NCBI GenBank assembly: GCA_030765685.1
Contig: JAVCCB010000007.1
Coordinates: forward strand, 1 to 35,614
Length of the DNA: 35,614 nt
Source: Candidatus Tantalella remota
Lineage (GTDB): Bacteria; Omnitrophota; Gorgyraeia; Tantalellales; Tantalellaceae
Direction of reading: 5' to 3'
Position numbers and translations under genes: made by a program. Position 1 is the stretch's first letter. Every line of letters begins with the position of its first letter. Positions 22,543-30,987 of this stretch are shown here, piece after piece. The notes under the pieces are model-generated. The model was given only the letters and a program-made list of their open reading frames with translations. It was not told where the DNA came from and did no database searches.

Positions 22543-23729
22543 ATGAATAAAGGGATAAGATATATAGAAAAGCTCGAGGAGTTGTGGGGGCGAAAGCTTT
22601 CCCGCAAGGATTTTTTAAAAGGCGCCGCTGCCGCAGGTCTGACTTTTGCAGCATCTTCCTACATTTTTGGAATTTTTTCTAAATATAAGGCTTTTGCGGC
22701 GATACCGGAAAAGCGCGGTATGCACGAGGCTCTTTTCTATGAGAAGATGGGTTCCGAAGCCGTTCAGTGCCAGCTGTGTTTTAACAGATGCACTTTATCC
22801 AACGGGCAGAGGGGGTTTTGCCGTGTGCGTGAGCCCGTAGACGGCAAACTGTACTCCATGGTCTATGAGCTTGTCTGCGCGGTGCATGTGGACCCCATAG
22901 AAAAAAAACCGATGTATCATATGCTCCCGGGAAGCAAGTCTTTTTCTATAGCTACCGCCGGCTGCAATTCCCGTTGTAAATACTGCCAGAACTGGACCAT
23001 TTCTCAACGTCCGCCCGAGGAGACCAACAACAGGCGCATGAGCTGCGCGGGCCTTGTTTCCCGGCGGCGTCCAACGGGTGCCGGTCTATAGCCTACACAT
23101 ATACCGAACCGATCATTTTCTACGAGTATTCCATAGACGCGGCTAAAGAAGCCAGGAAAGCGGGTATTTACAACATATGGGTAACTGGAGGGAAGATAAA
23201 CACCGAGCCGTTGAAACACGCGTGCCGGTTCATAGATGCCGCCAATGTGGATTTTAAAGGGTTCAACGATAAGTACCTGCGGGAAGTCTGTGGCCAGAAG
23301 CTGGATAATATATTGGCGACACTTATCACTATGAAAGAACAGGGCATGTGGGTGGAGCTGACGAATCTGATCGTACCGACTCTTAATGACAATATGAGCG
23401 ATATAAGGAAAATGGTAAAGTGGATCCGGAAGAATCTCGGGCCGGATGTACCGCTTCATTTTTCACGGTTCTGGCCGCAGTACAAGCTCAGGTCTCTGTA
23501 TCCTACGCCGGTAGAGACTTTGAAACAGGCGAAAAACATAGCTTTGGAGGAAGGGCTACATTATGTCTATATAGGCAACGTCCCGGAGTTAAAAATGGAG
23601 AACACCGTATGTCCTGGATGCGGTAAGGTGGCAATAAAACGGCGGGGGTTCAAAGTCCTGGAGAATAACGTATCTGCCGAAGGGAAATGCAAGTTCTGCG
23701 GATATAGTATTGCTGGTATTTGGAAGTGA
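22543..23729 (+). pseudogene. amrS: AmmeMemoRadiSam radical SAM enzyme, frameshifted
   Basis: Two frames together make one complete protein of about 395 residues. The first (22543 to about 23061) has a Tat-like signal (SRKDFLKGAAAAGLTFAASS), the CQLCFNRCTL leader motif, and the radical SAM CNSRCKYC. The second (about 23061 to 23729) continues with SNGCRSIAYTYTEPIIFYEY and ends in a zinc-ribbon-like tail (CPGCGK...CKFCG). A single missing base near TTTCCCGG (23057-23064) explains the break: restoring one C joins ...AGLVS to PAASNGCRS. Without that the product is truncated at 23091. A sequencing or assembly error is as likely as real loss. Family members pair with Memo and AMMECR1 proteins; the substrate is unknown. 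Confidence 0.9.
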
Positions 23730-23732
23730 CAT

Positions 23733-23950
23733 GAGGACATAACTTGCGGAATAAAATGACGCAAGTTATAGGGCCGAATGTCATCCTGAGTGAGTGAAGC
23801 GAACGAGCCGAAGGATCTAGAGGACATAACTTGTGGAATAAAATGACGCAAGTTATAAGTCCGAATGTCATCCTGAGCGAGTGAAACGAACGAGGCGAAG
23901 GATCTAAGGGAGATTCCTCGACTCGGCCTTTTGGCCTTGCTTGGAATGAT
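23733..23950. repeat. Tandem 87-bp hairpin-repeat units plus further module
   Basis: Two copies of an 87-base unit lie head to tail (23733-23819 and 23820-23906). Each has a palindrome ATAACTTGCG...CGCAAGTTAT (one arm slightly changed in copy 2), then CGAATGTCATCCTGAG and a GAAGGATCTA end. A third module, ATTCCTCGACTCGGCC...TTGGAAT, follows. The same modules occur at 14930-15207. No coding frame is credible. Downstream (23951-24060) holds an inverted copy of the 16782-16834 element and no gene. Confidence 0.85.
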
Positions 23951-23969
23951 AGCGGGGGCGGATCCGCCT

Positions 23970-24022
23970 TCGCGAAGGCTTCCTCCTGCGCTAAAGCTTC
24001 GGCGGACAAGTCGGCGGACAAG
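23970..24022. repeat. 53-bp inverted copy of the 16782-16834 element
   Basis: The reverse complement of this 53-base stretch matches 16782-16834 with about four mismatches and no gaps. Core words are CTTGTCCGC, TTTAGCG and AGGAGGAAGCC. It lies in the gap before the membrane spermidine-synthase-like gene. Confidence 0.7.
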
Positions 24023-24060
24023 TAGCGTTTAGTACTCGATACCCAAAACCCAAGACCAAA

Positions 24061-26331
24061 ATGAATTATAGAAAGACTATCATTTTTTCTATCATCCTCG
24101 CGGGGGCGACCGCGATAGTCTCGCAGATAATCTTCATGCGCGAGTTCCTGGTCGTATTTTACGGAAATGAGATATCTATAGGCGTGATACTGGCCAGTTG
24201 GCTTGTATGGGGGGCTTTTGGGAGTGCCGTTCTTGGGAGGTTTTCCGACAGGATACAGACTCGCGTACGTGTTTTCGCCGTCCTTCAGGTCGTCCTGGCC
24301 ATAGCTCTTCCCGCGGCGCTCTTAGCGATAAGGTCGGCTAAAGGCGTAATGGGCATGTCGCCGGGGGAGATAGTAGGATATGTCCCGATGATCCTCTCCA
24401 GTTTTGTGATACTCGCTGTTCCCTGCGCGATAATGGGATTTATGTTCAGTCTTGCGTGCCGGATCTATAAGGGAAAATCGGATCTGCCGGCAGAGAACAT
24501 AGCCAGGGTCTATATTCTCGAGGCCGTAGGAGCTTTGGTCGGAGGCGTGGCGGTAAGCTGTTTTATTATTCGCTTCGTCGATCCTCTGGCAATACTTCTT
24601 TCATTGTCGCTGCTTAACATGGCGGCGTCGGTGCTGATCGAAAGGTTTTGTGAACCTTCTCGGGTAAAGAGGGCGGGTTCACTTATTTTCTCGGCGGTCA
24701 TGATAGTTTTTATTATCGCGCTTGCGGCGGGAGGGGCTTCGTGGCTGAGGGAGGTCTCGCTGCAGAGACTTTGGCAGGGTTTTGACGTTCTGGGTTCCAG
24801 GAATTCGGTGTACGGGAATATAACAGTTACCGAAAGAGGTCCGCAGCGTTCCTTTTACGAGAACGGATTGCACATGTATACCGTTCCGGACAGGTTGTCA
24901 GCGGAAGAATCCGTCCATTTCGCGCTTTTAGAGCACGATGCTCCGGAAGACGTACTTCTGATAGGCGGCGGTGTAGGGGGGCTTTTGGAGGAAGTTCTTA
25001 AGCATCCTGTCCAAAGCGTGGACTATGTAGAGCTGGATCCCACGATTATCTCTATGGCGGAAGAGTACCTTTCTCCGGAGAGTATCCTATCGCTCTCCGA
25101 TCCCCGAGTGAACATCATCAATGCCGACGGTCGGTTTTTTGTAAAACGCACTAAGAGAAAATATGACTGTGTCATTATCAGTCTTGGGGATCCGTATACC
25201 GCGCAGATAAACAGGTTTTATACGGTCGGGTTTTTTAAGGAGCTGAGCCGTGTTATGAACGAGGACGCGGTCGTATCATTCTCTCTGACGTCTTCTGAAA
25301 ATTATATAAGCACGGAGCTTCGGGATTATCTGGGGTCGATATATCTTAGCGTGAGTGCGGTATTCCCGGACGTGTTCATGATCCCGGGAGATTCTGTTTA
25401 TTTTCTGGCGTCAAAAAAGCCCGAAAGCCTTCTCAGGGATACGGATGCTCTTATGAAAAGGATGTCAGAGAGGGGAGTGGACGCGGTATACGTGCGTGAT
25501 TATTATCTGGAGGATAAGCTTTCAGAGGAAAGGGTGAAATACGCGAAAGATACGATAACCTCCGGCTCTAGCGTGGAAGAGAACAGGGATTTTAAACCGG
25601 TCTCATACTATTACGCTACCGTATTCTGGAGCACGCATTTTGATTCGTCGTTCTTTCGTAACCTGCTGTCTTCCGCGACTCCCGGGAAGATCTGGACGGG
25701 TCTTACTGTCGCCTGTTTTCTCATGATATTTTTTATTTTCCTCGTCAGGCGCGGGCGAAGCCGGAAGGCGGTGCTTCTGGCGGTAATGACTACCGGGTTC
25801 GCGGAGATAAACTTCCAGATAGCGGTGATGATTTCTTTTCAGGTGATATACGGATATGTTTTCTACAAGCTGGGAATGATCATCACTTCTTTTATGGTAG
25901 GCCTGGCGTTCGGAGGGTGGCTCATAACGAAGGTCATGGGGAAGATCAAGGACGATATGAAGGTCTTTACGTGGACGCAGGTAAGTATCTGCATATACCC
26001 GCTTCTTTTGCCGGTGATCTTCATGTGGCTTTCGGGGGCGAGGTCGGACGCGGTCTCCTGGATGGGGTCCAATATCATTTTTCCATTTATTCCCGCGGTA
26101 GCCGGCATTATCGGAGGAATACAGTTCCCGCTGGCCAATAAAATATACCTCGAAGACAGAAAAAGTATCGGGCGGGTCTCCGGACTCAGCTATGGTCTGG
26201 ACCTTCTGGGGGCCTGTGCCGGAGCGCTTCTGGCATCGGCTTTTTTTATCCCGGTGCTGGGTATTTTCGGCGCGTGCCTCCTTGTGGCGCTTATAAACGT
26301 AACGGTTCTCGCTATTCTCCTGATAAGATAA
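24061..26331 (+). CDS. Membrane-embedded spermidine-synthase-like protein
   Basis: This 756-residue protein has a membrane part, a soluble Rossmann domain, and a second membrane part. Residues 1-230 hold about six to seven helices, beginning IFSIILAGATAIVSQIIFMREFL, a pattern shared by fused spermidine-synthase-like membrane proteins. Residues about 245-520 form the SAM-dependent-methyltransferase-like domain: LLIGGGVGGLLEEVL, VDYVELDP, NADGRFFV, and LGDPYTAQINRFYT. The last 200 residues have another six or so helices. No speD or other polyamine gene is nearby, and the usual catalytic DxxxP context is altered to SLGDP, so polyamine synthesis is not certain. The ATG at 24061 has no obvious ribosome-binding site. 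Confidence 0.83.
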   Translation: MNYRKTIIFSIILAGATAIVSQIIFMREFLVVFYGNEISIGVILASWLVWGAFGSAVLGRFSDRIQTRVRVFAVLQVVLAIALPAALLAIRSAKGVMGMSPGEIVGYVPMILSSFVILAVPCAIMGFMFSLACRIYKGKSDLPAENIARVYILEAVGALVGGVAVSCFIIRFVDPLAILLSLSLLNMAASVLIERFCEPSRVKRAGSLIFSAVMIVFIIALAAGGASWLREVSLQRLWQGFDVLGSRNSVYGNITVTERGPQRSFYENGLHMYTVPDRLSAEESVHFALLEHDAPEDVLLIGGGVGGLLEEVLKHPVQSVDYVELDPTIISMAEEYLSPESILSLSDPRVNIINADGRFFVKRTKRKYDCVIISLGDPYTAQINRFYTVGFFKELSRVMNEDAVVSFSLTSSENYISTELRDYLGSIYLSVSAVFPDVFMIPGDSVYFLASKKPESLLRDTDALMKRMSERGVDAVYVRDYYLEDKLSEERVKYAKDTITSGSSVEENRDFKPVSYYYATVFWSTHFDSSFFRNLLSSATPGKIWTGLTVACFLMIFFIFLVRRGRSRKAVLLAVMTTGFAEINFQIAVMISFQVIYGYVFYKLGMIITSFMVGLAFGGWLITKVMGKIKDDMKVFTWTQVSICIYPLLLPVIFMWLSGARSDAVSWMGSNIIFPFIPAVAGIIGGIQFPLANKIYLEDRKSIGRVSGLSYGLDLLGACAGALLASAFFIPVLGIFGACLLVALINVTVLAILLIR

Positions 26332-26347
26332 GCTGCCAAATCCCCGC

Positions 26348-26376
26348 TTGTATAATAATAATATAGGGTATATAAT
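26348..26376 (+). promoter_or_regulatory. Promoter before the small protein and yggS
   Basis: TTGTAT (26348-26353), a 17-base spacer and a perfect TATAAT (26371-26376) would start transcription near 26383, about 40 bases before the 54-residue gene. The region is AT-rich. Confidence 0.78.
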
Positions 26377-26423
26377 TATTTCCTAACCTGTTTGAGACAC
26401 CGCGAAAGGGGGAGGTTTAGGAT

Positions 26424-26588
26424 ATGTTTGATATGAGTAAACTGGGAGATATGAGTAAACTGGCATCTCAGGCCAGAAAGGTGCAGGAGGAACAGGAACG
26501 TTCTCAGAAGGAACAATCCGACCTTTTACGCAAAATATCTCTGCAGCTTGACGATATAGTGAAGCTTTTGAAAGAGAACAGCAGATAG
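26424..26588 (+). CDS. Small protein, 54 aa, YbaB-like N-terminus
   Basis: A short gene with a strong GGGGGAGG ribosome-binding site (26408-26414), its own promoter, and a clean 54-residue reading frame. The product is fully helical and charged (MFDMSKLGDMSKLASQARKV, then QEEQERSQKEQSDLLRKIS, then LQLDDIVKLLKENSR). The first half resembles the first helix of the YbaB/EbfC nucleoid protein, but the remaining YbaB fold is missing. It ends 3 bases before the yggS GTG, so they are probably co-transcribed and coupled. Function is unknown. Confidence 0.7.
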   Translation: MFDMSKLGDMSKLASQARKVQEEQERSQKEQSDLLRKISLQLDDIVKLLKENSR

Positions 26589-26591
26589 GCA

Positions 26592-27269
26592 GTGCCACAT
26601 TCTGATATGACAACGGGCTATATAAGAAAAAATGTTCAGGAAATAGCGAGGGAGCTCCCTTCAGGGGTAGATCTGGTGGCTGCCGCGAAGACGAGGACCC
26701 CTCAGGAGATACTTGAGGCCGTTGAGGCCGGGGTCAAGGTAATAGGCGAGAACTATGTACAGGAGGGGCGTGAGGCGTTTTCTGTCATAGGGGGCGCGGT
26801 CCGGTGGCATTTTATAGGGCACCTGCAGAAAAACAAAATAAAAAAAGCTATAGAATTCTTTGACGTTATAGAGACCGTGGACTCAGAGGAGCTTGCCGCG
26901 GAAATCGATAAAAGATGCGCGGCCATCGGCAAGGTGATAACGGTACTTGTGGAGATCAATTCGGGCAGGGAGGCGCAAAAATACGGCGTTATGCCTGAGA
27001 AAGTGTCTGACCTGGTCCGAAGCATAGCCGGTTTTGAAAACCTGAAGGTACGGGGGCTGATGACTATGGGGCCTTTCAGCGGAGATCCGGAAGACGCGCG
27101 GCCGTTCTTTGTAGAAACAAAAAAAATATACGAACAGCTTAAGGAGGAGGATATTCCCGGAGTGGAGATGAGATATCTTTCCATGGGGATGACCAATTCC
27201 TATAAGGTGGCCATAGAAGAAGGCGCGAATATAGTTAGAATAGGAACAAAGATATTTGGTGAACGGTAG
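26592..27269 (+). CDS. yggS: PLP homeostasis protein, YggS/PROSC family
   Basis: YggS binds pyridoxal phosphate and helps balance vitamin B6 and amino-acid pools; it has no known catalytic role. The 225-residue protein has the PLP lysine in DLVAAAKTRT (Lys33), IGENYVQEG, the HFIGHLQKNKIKK motif, LVEINSGREAQKYG, and the C-terminal LSMGMTNSYKVAIEEGANIVRIGTKIFGER. The start is GTG 26592, 3 bases after the small gene; ATG 26607 in the same frame is an alternative. The downstream gene gap holds repeats. In many bacteria yggS sits near cell-division genes, but here it does not. Confidence 0.93.
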   Translation: MPHSDMTTGYIRKNVQEIARELPSGVDLVAAAKTRTPQEILEAVEAGVKVIGENYVQEGREAFSVIGGAVRWHFIGHLQKNKIKKAIEFFDVIETVDSEELAAEIDKRCAAIGKVITVLVEINSGREAQKYGVMPEKVSDLVRSIAGFENLKVRGLMTMGPFSGDPEDARPFFVETKKIYEQLKEEDIPGVEMRYLSMGMTNSYKVAIEEGANIVRIGTKIFGER

Positions 27270-27296
27270 ACTGTAAACTGTAAACAGTGAACTGGA
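27267..27296. repeat. AAACTGTAAACAGTGAACT repeat, copy 2
   Basis: GACTGTAAACTGTAAACAG then TGAACTGG directly follows the yggS stop. It is the reverse complement of the tract at 20101-20131 and similar to 34706-34732. Confidence 0.55.
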
Positions 27297-27337
27297 AATG
27301 GTGAAGAGAATCAAAGGAAAAAGTAAAAAGGAAAACA

Positions 27338-27422
27338 AGGAGCTCTAAACCAGAACAAGTTCGGTTCAGGGTAAACTTCGCGACGCAGGATCCGCAAGCC
27401 GTAGGCGCAGCGAAAAAGGATA
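27338..27422. repeat. 85-bp dispersed repeat, copy 2
   Basis: Matches 3487-3571 over 85 bases with about three substitutions (see that entry). It lies between yggS and the MBL-fold gene, followed, as in copy 1, by TAGGAAGGTTCTG-like text. Confidence 0.8.
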
Positions 27423-27480
27423 GGAAGGTTCTGTAGCTTAATCTTAACTTCAACCTGAATTACAATCTGTAATTAGAAAA

Positions 27481-28191
27481 ATGTACGTAAAAGTCTTATA
27501 CGATGAAAAAGCGAAAAGGGGCCTGCTTTCAGGTCACGGGTTCTCCTGTCTTGTCGACGGTAAGGTCCTGTTCGATGCCGGAGGGGGTGCTAATTCATTG
27601 ACGCAGAACATGTGGCGCATGATGGTCTTACCGTCGGATCTCCAGAAGGTGGTTATTTCCCATGACCATTGGGATCACACCGGAGGGCTCTGGGAGCTTT
27701 TAAAGGAGAAGAAAGGCCTTGAGGTATACGCGTGCCCGACTTTCAGCGATACGTTCAAGGATTGTGTGGCCGAATCCGGAGGTAAGCTTGTCCTGTCCGA
27801 GAAATTCACGCGCATCACGGAAAACATATATGTAACGGGAACGATCAAGGGAGAGTATAAGGGTGAAGTCGTGTCCGAGCAGGCTCTTGTGGTAAAAGGA
27901 GATCTGGGAGTGTCCGTTATCACCGGCTGCGCGCATCCCGGAATAATCAAGATGCTCGAAGTGATAAAGAAAAAGATGAAGGTCAAACAGCTTTACATGG
28001 TCTTTGGCGGGTTTCATCTGGGAGAGATGGACAGGGATGATATCGGGGAGGTCATAAAAGGTTTTGATGATCTGGGCGTGATGAAGGCTGGCCCCACGCA
28101 TTGTTCGGGCGAGAAACCCAGAAGGATGTTCAAAGGTAAATATCACGAGAATTTTGTTGCGATACAGGCTGGATATATTATTCATCTATAA
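27481..28191 (+). CDS. MBL-fold metallohydrolase (COG1237 type)
   Basis: This 236-residue enzyme has the metallo-beta-lactamase signature SHDHWDHTGG (His61, His63, Asp65, His66). Further ligands lie in TGCAHPGI, GGFHLG and GPTHCSGE. This set and the compact size match COG1237, the group named after the archaeal enzyme that makes ribofuranosylaminobenzene-phosphate in methanopterin synthesis; the bacterial members have no confirmed function. The ATG at 27481 gives the expected N-terminus (MYVKVLYDEKA...GHGFSCLVD). It is followed 11 bases later by trxB, so the two probably share a transcript. Confidence 0.88.
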   Translation: MYVKVLYDEKAKRGLLSGHGFSCLVDGKVLFDAGGGANSLTQNMWRMMVLPSDLQKVVISHDHWDHTGGLWELLKEKKGLEVYACPTFSDTFKDCVAESGGKLVLSEKFTRITENIYVTGTIKGEYKGEVVSEQALVVKGDLGVSVITGCAHPGIIKMLEVIKKKMKVKQLYMVFGGFHLGEMDRDDIGEVIKGFDDLGVMKAGPTHCSGEKPRRMFKGKYHENFVAIQAGYIIHL

Positions 28192-28202
28192 GTGGGAGGA
28201 AA

Positions 28203-29153
28203 ATGGCAGAACAAGTGCAAGACATAGTTATAATAGGCGGAGGGCCGGCGGGGCTTACAGCAGGTATTTACGCGGCCAGAGGCAGGATGAAAACCGTTCT
28301 TGTTGAGAGCCTGTCCGTTATGGGGCAGGCAACGATGACTGGGAAAATAGAGAACTATCCCGGCATCGACAGTGTGGGCGGGTACAAGTTGATAAACGAT
28401 TTTAAGCAGCAGGGCGAAAAGTTCGGCCTGGTATGCGCCCAGGATACGGTGAAAAAAATTATTCGCGAAGAGGGCGAAGGCATGCCGTTCTGGAACGTAG
28501 AATGCGAGGGGAGCAGTTACAGCGCGCTTGCCGTCGTTATAGCCAGCGGAGCCCAGCCGAAAAAGCTGGATGTTCCCGGAGAAAAGGAATTTACGGGAAG
28601 AGGTATATCTTACTGCGCTATCTGTGACGCGATGTTTTTTAAGGATAAGGACATCGTAGTGGTCGGAGGCGGAGATACCGCGGTGGAAGAAGCGATCTTT
28701 CTTACAAAGTTTGGACGGAAGGTCATGATAATACATCGCAGAGACCGTTTCAGGGCTACGAGCATCCTCAAAGAAAGGGCGGTTGCCAATGAGAAGCTGT
28801 CTTTTGTCTGGGATTCCGTAGTCGAAGAAGTCGCCGGAGGCGACAAGGTAGAGGGAGTGAAGATCCGTAATGTCAAGACCGGGGCCACTTCAGAGATAGC
28901 GTGCGAAGGAGCTTTTATCTTCGTAGGGTGGACGCCTAATACTGATTTCGCGCGCGGCGTAATTGATATCGATGATAAACAATGTATTTTGGTGGACAAT
29001 GAGATGAAGACTTCTGCCCCCGGCATATTTGCCGGAGGTGACTGCTGCCACAAGCTGTTACATCAGATAGTCACAGCCTGTGGTGACGGAGCGACCGCGG
29101 TTTTCTCAGCACAGCATTATGTGGAAGAACTTAAGGGAGTAGCGTACAAGTGA
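28203..29153 (+). CDS. trxB: Thioredoxin reductase
   Basis: TrxB transfers electrons from NADPH to thioredoxin. The 316-residue protein has the FAD-binding GGGPAG (12-17), the redox-active CAIC (Cys138 and Cys141), the second nucleotide motif GGGDTA (155-160), and HRRDRFRA (178-185), whose arginines indicate NADPH use. The C-terminal FAGGDCC completes the FAD site. A GTGGGAGGAAA ribosome-binding site precedes ATG 28203. It follows the MBL-fold gene by 11 bases. It probably works in cytoplasmic thiol balance. Confidence 0.95.
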   Translation: MAEQVQDIVIIGGGPAGLTAGIYAARGRMKTVLVESLSVMGQATMTGKIENYPGIDSVGGYKLINDFKQQGEKFGLVCAQDTVKKIIREEGEGMPFWNVECEGSSYSALAVVIASGAQPKKLDVPGEKEFTGRGISYCAICDAMFFKDKDIVVVGGGDTAVEEAIFLTKFGRKVMIIHRRDRFRATSILKERAVANEKLSFVWDSVVEEVAGGDKVEGVKIRNVKTGATSEIACEGAFIFVGWTPNTDFARGVIDIDDKQCILVDNEMKTSAPGIFAGGDCCHKLLHQIVTACGDGATAVFSAQHYVEELKGVAYK

Positions 29154-29157
29154 CATG

Positions 29158-29295
29158 AGCACATCGCTTAACGAGTGAAGCGATGTTAAGTGATAAGTGC
29201 GAATGTCATCCCCGACAAGCGAGCTAAGCGAGCGCGATCGGGGATCTAAGAACATTTTTATTTTTATTTGATCCCCGCATTCGCGGGGATGACGA
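29158..29295. repeat. Hairpin-repeat cluster between trxB and ilvD
   Basis: Three palindromes fill this gap. ACATCGCTT...AAGCGATGT (29161-29186) is like the palindrome after pfk (14933-14960). GTCATCCCCGA...TCGGGGATC (about 29206-29246) and ATCCCCGC-ATTC-GCGGGGAT (about 29272-29291) follow. Both stem types recur at 30989-31160. No gene or leader-peptide attenuator for ilvD is seen. Confidence 0.8.
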
Positions 29296-29314
29296 TTTAA
29301 TTAAAGGAGAAATC

Positions 29315-30979
29315 ATGAGATCAGATCAGATGAAAAAAGGCCTTGAAAGAGCGCCGCATCGTTCACTTTTTAAGGCTATGGGATATACGGACAAGGAACT
29401 GGTAAAACCCATAATTGGTGTGGCAAATTCCTTTAGCGAGGTCATTCCCGGACATATACATTTAAGGGAGCTTGCCGAAAAAGTAAAAGAGGGTATACGC
29501 AAGGCCGGCGGCACCCCGGCCGAGTTTAATACCATAGGTATCTGTGATGGCATAGCGATGGGGCACAAGGGCATGAAATATTCCCTTCCGTCAAGAGAGC
29601 TTGTGGCTGATTCCGTCGAGACTATGGCGACCGCTTATCCTTTTGACGGCATGGTCTGTATCGCCGATTGCGATAAGATAGTTCCCGGTATGATGATGGC
29701 TATGCTCCGGGTGAACATACCCGCGATATATCTCAGCGGCGGGCCGATGATGGCGGGGCGCTGCGGCAAGAAGGTCATTGATCTTGTATCGGTCTTTGAG
29801 GGTGTGGGGGCGTATGCCTCGGGGAAGATGTCGAAGAAAGACCTTAAAGCTTTGGAAGATAACGCCTGTCCAGGTGTGGGTTCCTGTTCCGGGATGTTCA
29901 CGGCGAACTCCATGAACTGTCTGAGTGAGGCCCTGGGGCTGGCGCTTCCCGGAAACGGCACTACTCCGGCAATAGCGCTGAAAAGAAAACAGCTGGCAAA
30001 GCTTGCCGGAGAAAAGGTCATGGAGCTTGTTAAGAAAAATATAAAACCCCGTGATATCGCTACGAAAAAAGCTTTTTACAATGCTATAGCCGTCGAGATG
30101 GCTCTGGGTTCATCGACTAATACAGTGCTTCATTTGCCGGCAATAGCCAACGAGGCTGGGATAAAGCTTGAGCTGGACCTTTTTAACAAAATAAGCAAAA
30201 AGACCCCGAACCTGTGCCATATCTCTCCGGCGGGCACGCAGCATATGGAGGATCTGTACAGGGCTGGCGGCGTGATGGCGGTTATGACAGAACTCAAGAA
30301 AATAGGTCTCCTTGACTTAGGGGTAAAGACGGTGACGTGTAAGCCCTTAAGTTCCAATATAAGGGGAGTGAAGAATCGTGACCCGAAAGTCATCAAGCCC
30401 GTGGATAAACCGTACACTAAAGACGGGGGCTTAAGCATTCTTTTCGGTAATCTGGCGCCCGACGGGGCGGTCGTGAAAAAATCAGCAGTGGATAAGAGCA
30501 TGCTCAAACATCAGGGGCCTGCCCGGATCTTCGAATCCGAAGAAGCCGCTATGAAAGCAATAATGAGCGGTAAGATCAAAAAAGGCGATGTCGTGGTCAT
30601 CCGGTACGAGGGCCCTAAAGGCGGTCCCGGTATGAGGGAGATGCTTAGTCCTACAGCCGCTATTGTCGGGGAAGGTCTTGATAAGGACGTCGCGCTTATT
30701 ACGGACGGACGCTTTTCCGGAGGGACACGCGGAGCGGCGATAGGACACATATCCCCTGAGGCGCAGGAAGGCGGCATGATCGCCATCGTGAAGGAAGGCG
30801 ACATAATAAGCATCGATATTCCGAAAAAGAAGCTCGAGCTTCTTGTGGAAAAAAAAGAAATAGCTAAGCGTTTTAAGAAATGGAAACACCCCGACTATAA
30901 GGTAAAAGAGGGATATTTGTACAGGTACGCGAAACAGGTGACCTCAGCGTCAACGGGTGCGGTGTTTAAAAGTGATTAA
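29315..30979 (+). CDS. ilvD: Dihydroxy-acid dehydratase
   Basis: IlvD converts dihydroxy-acids to the keto acids that give valine, isoleucine and pantothenate. The 554-residue length is standard. The three iron-sulfur cluster cysteines lie in [15 protein letters not shown] and [17 protein letters not shown]. Other family stretches are [29 protein letters not shown] and [18 protein letters not shown]. An AAAGGAGAAA ribosome-binding site precedes the ATG. No other ilv or leu gene is in the window, so the gene stands alone between repeat clusters. Confidence 0.97.
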   Translation: MRSDQMKKGLERAPHRSLFKAMGYTDKELVKPIIGVANSFSEVIPGHIHLRELAEKVKEGIRKAGGTPAEFNTIGICDGIAMGHKGMKYSLPSRELVADSVETMATAYPFDGMVCIADCDKIVPGMMMAMLRVNIPAIYLSGGPMMAGRCGKKVIDLVSVFEGVGAYASGKMSKKDLKALEDNACPGVGSCSGMFTANSMNCLSEALGLALPGNGTTPAIALKRKQLAKLAGEKVMELVKKNIKPRDIATKKAFYNAIAVEMALGSSTNTVLHLPAIANEAGIKLELDLFNKISKKTPNLCHISPAGTQHMEDLYRAGGVMAVMTELKKIGLLDLGVKTVTCKPLSSNIRGVKNRDPKVIKPVDKPYTKDGGLSILFGNLAPDGAVVKKSAVDKSMLKHQGPARIFESEEAAMKAIMSGKIKKGDVVVIRYEGPKGGPGMREMLSPTAAIVGEGLDKDVALITDGRFSGGTRGAAIGHISPEAQEGGMIAIVKEGDIISIDIPKKKLELLVEKKEIAKRFKKWKHPDYKVKEGYLYRYAKQVTSASTGAVFKSD

Positions 30980-30987
30980 GAAGAAGA

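Noticed and set aside
23057-23063. Programmed -1 frameshift at TTTCCCG
   Set aside because: The heptamer is not in the register of the incoming frame, and the needed tRNA slip would mispair. A simple indel explains the data better.
29154-29314. Leader-peptide attenuator or T-box before ilvD
   Set aside because: The region is filled by dispersed hairpin repeats also seen at unrelated genes. No branched-chain codon run or T-box motif is visible.
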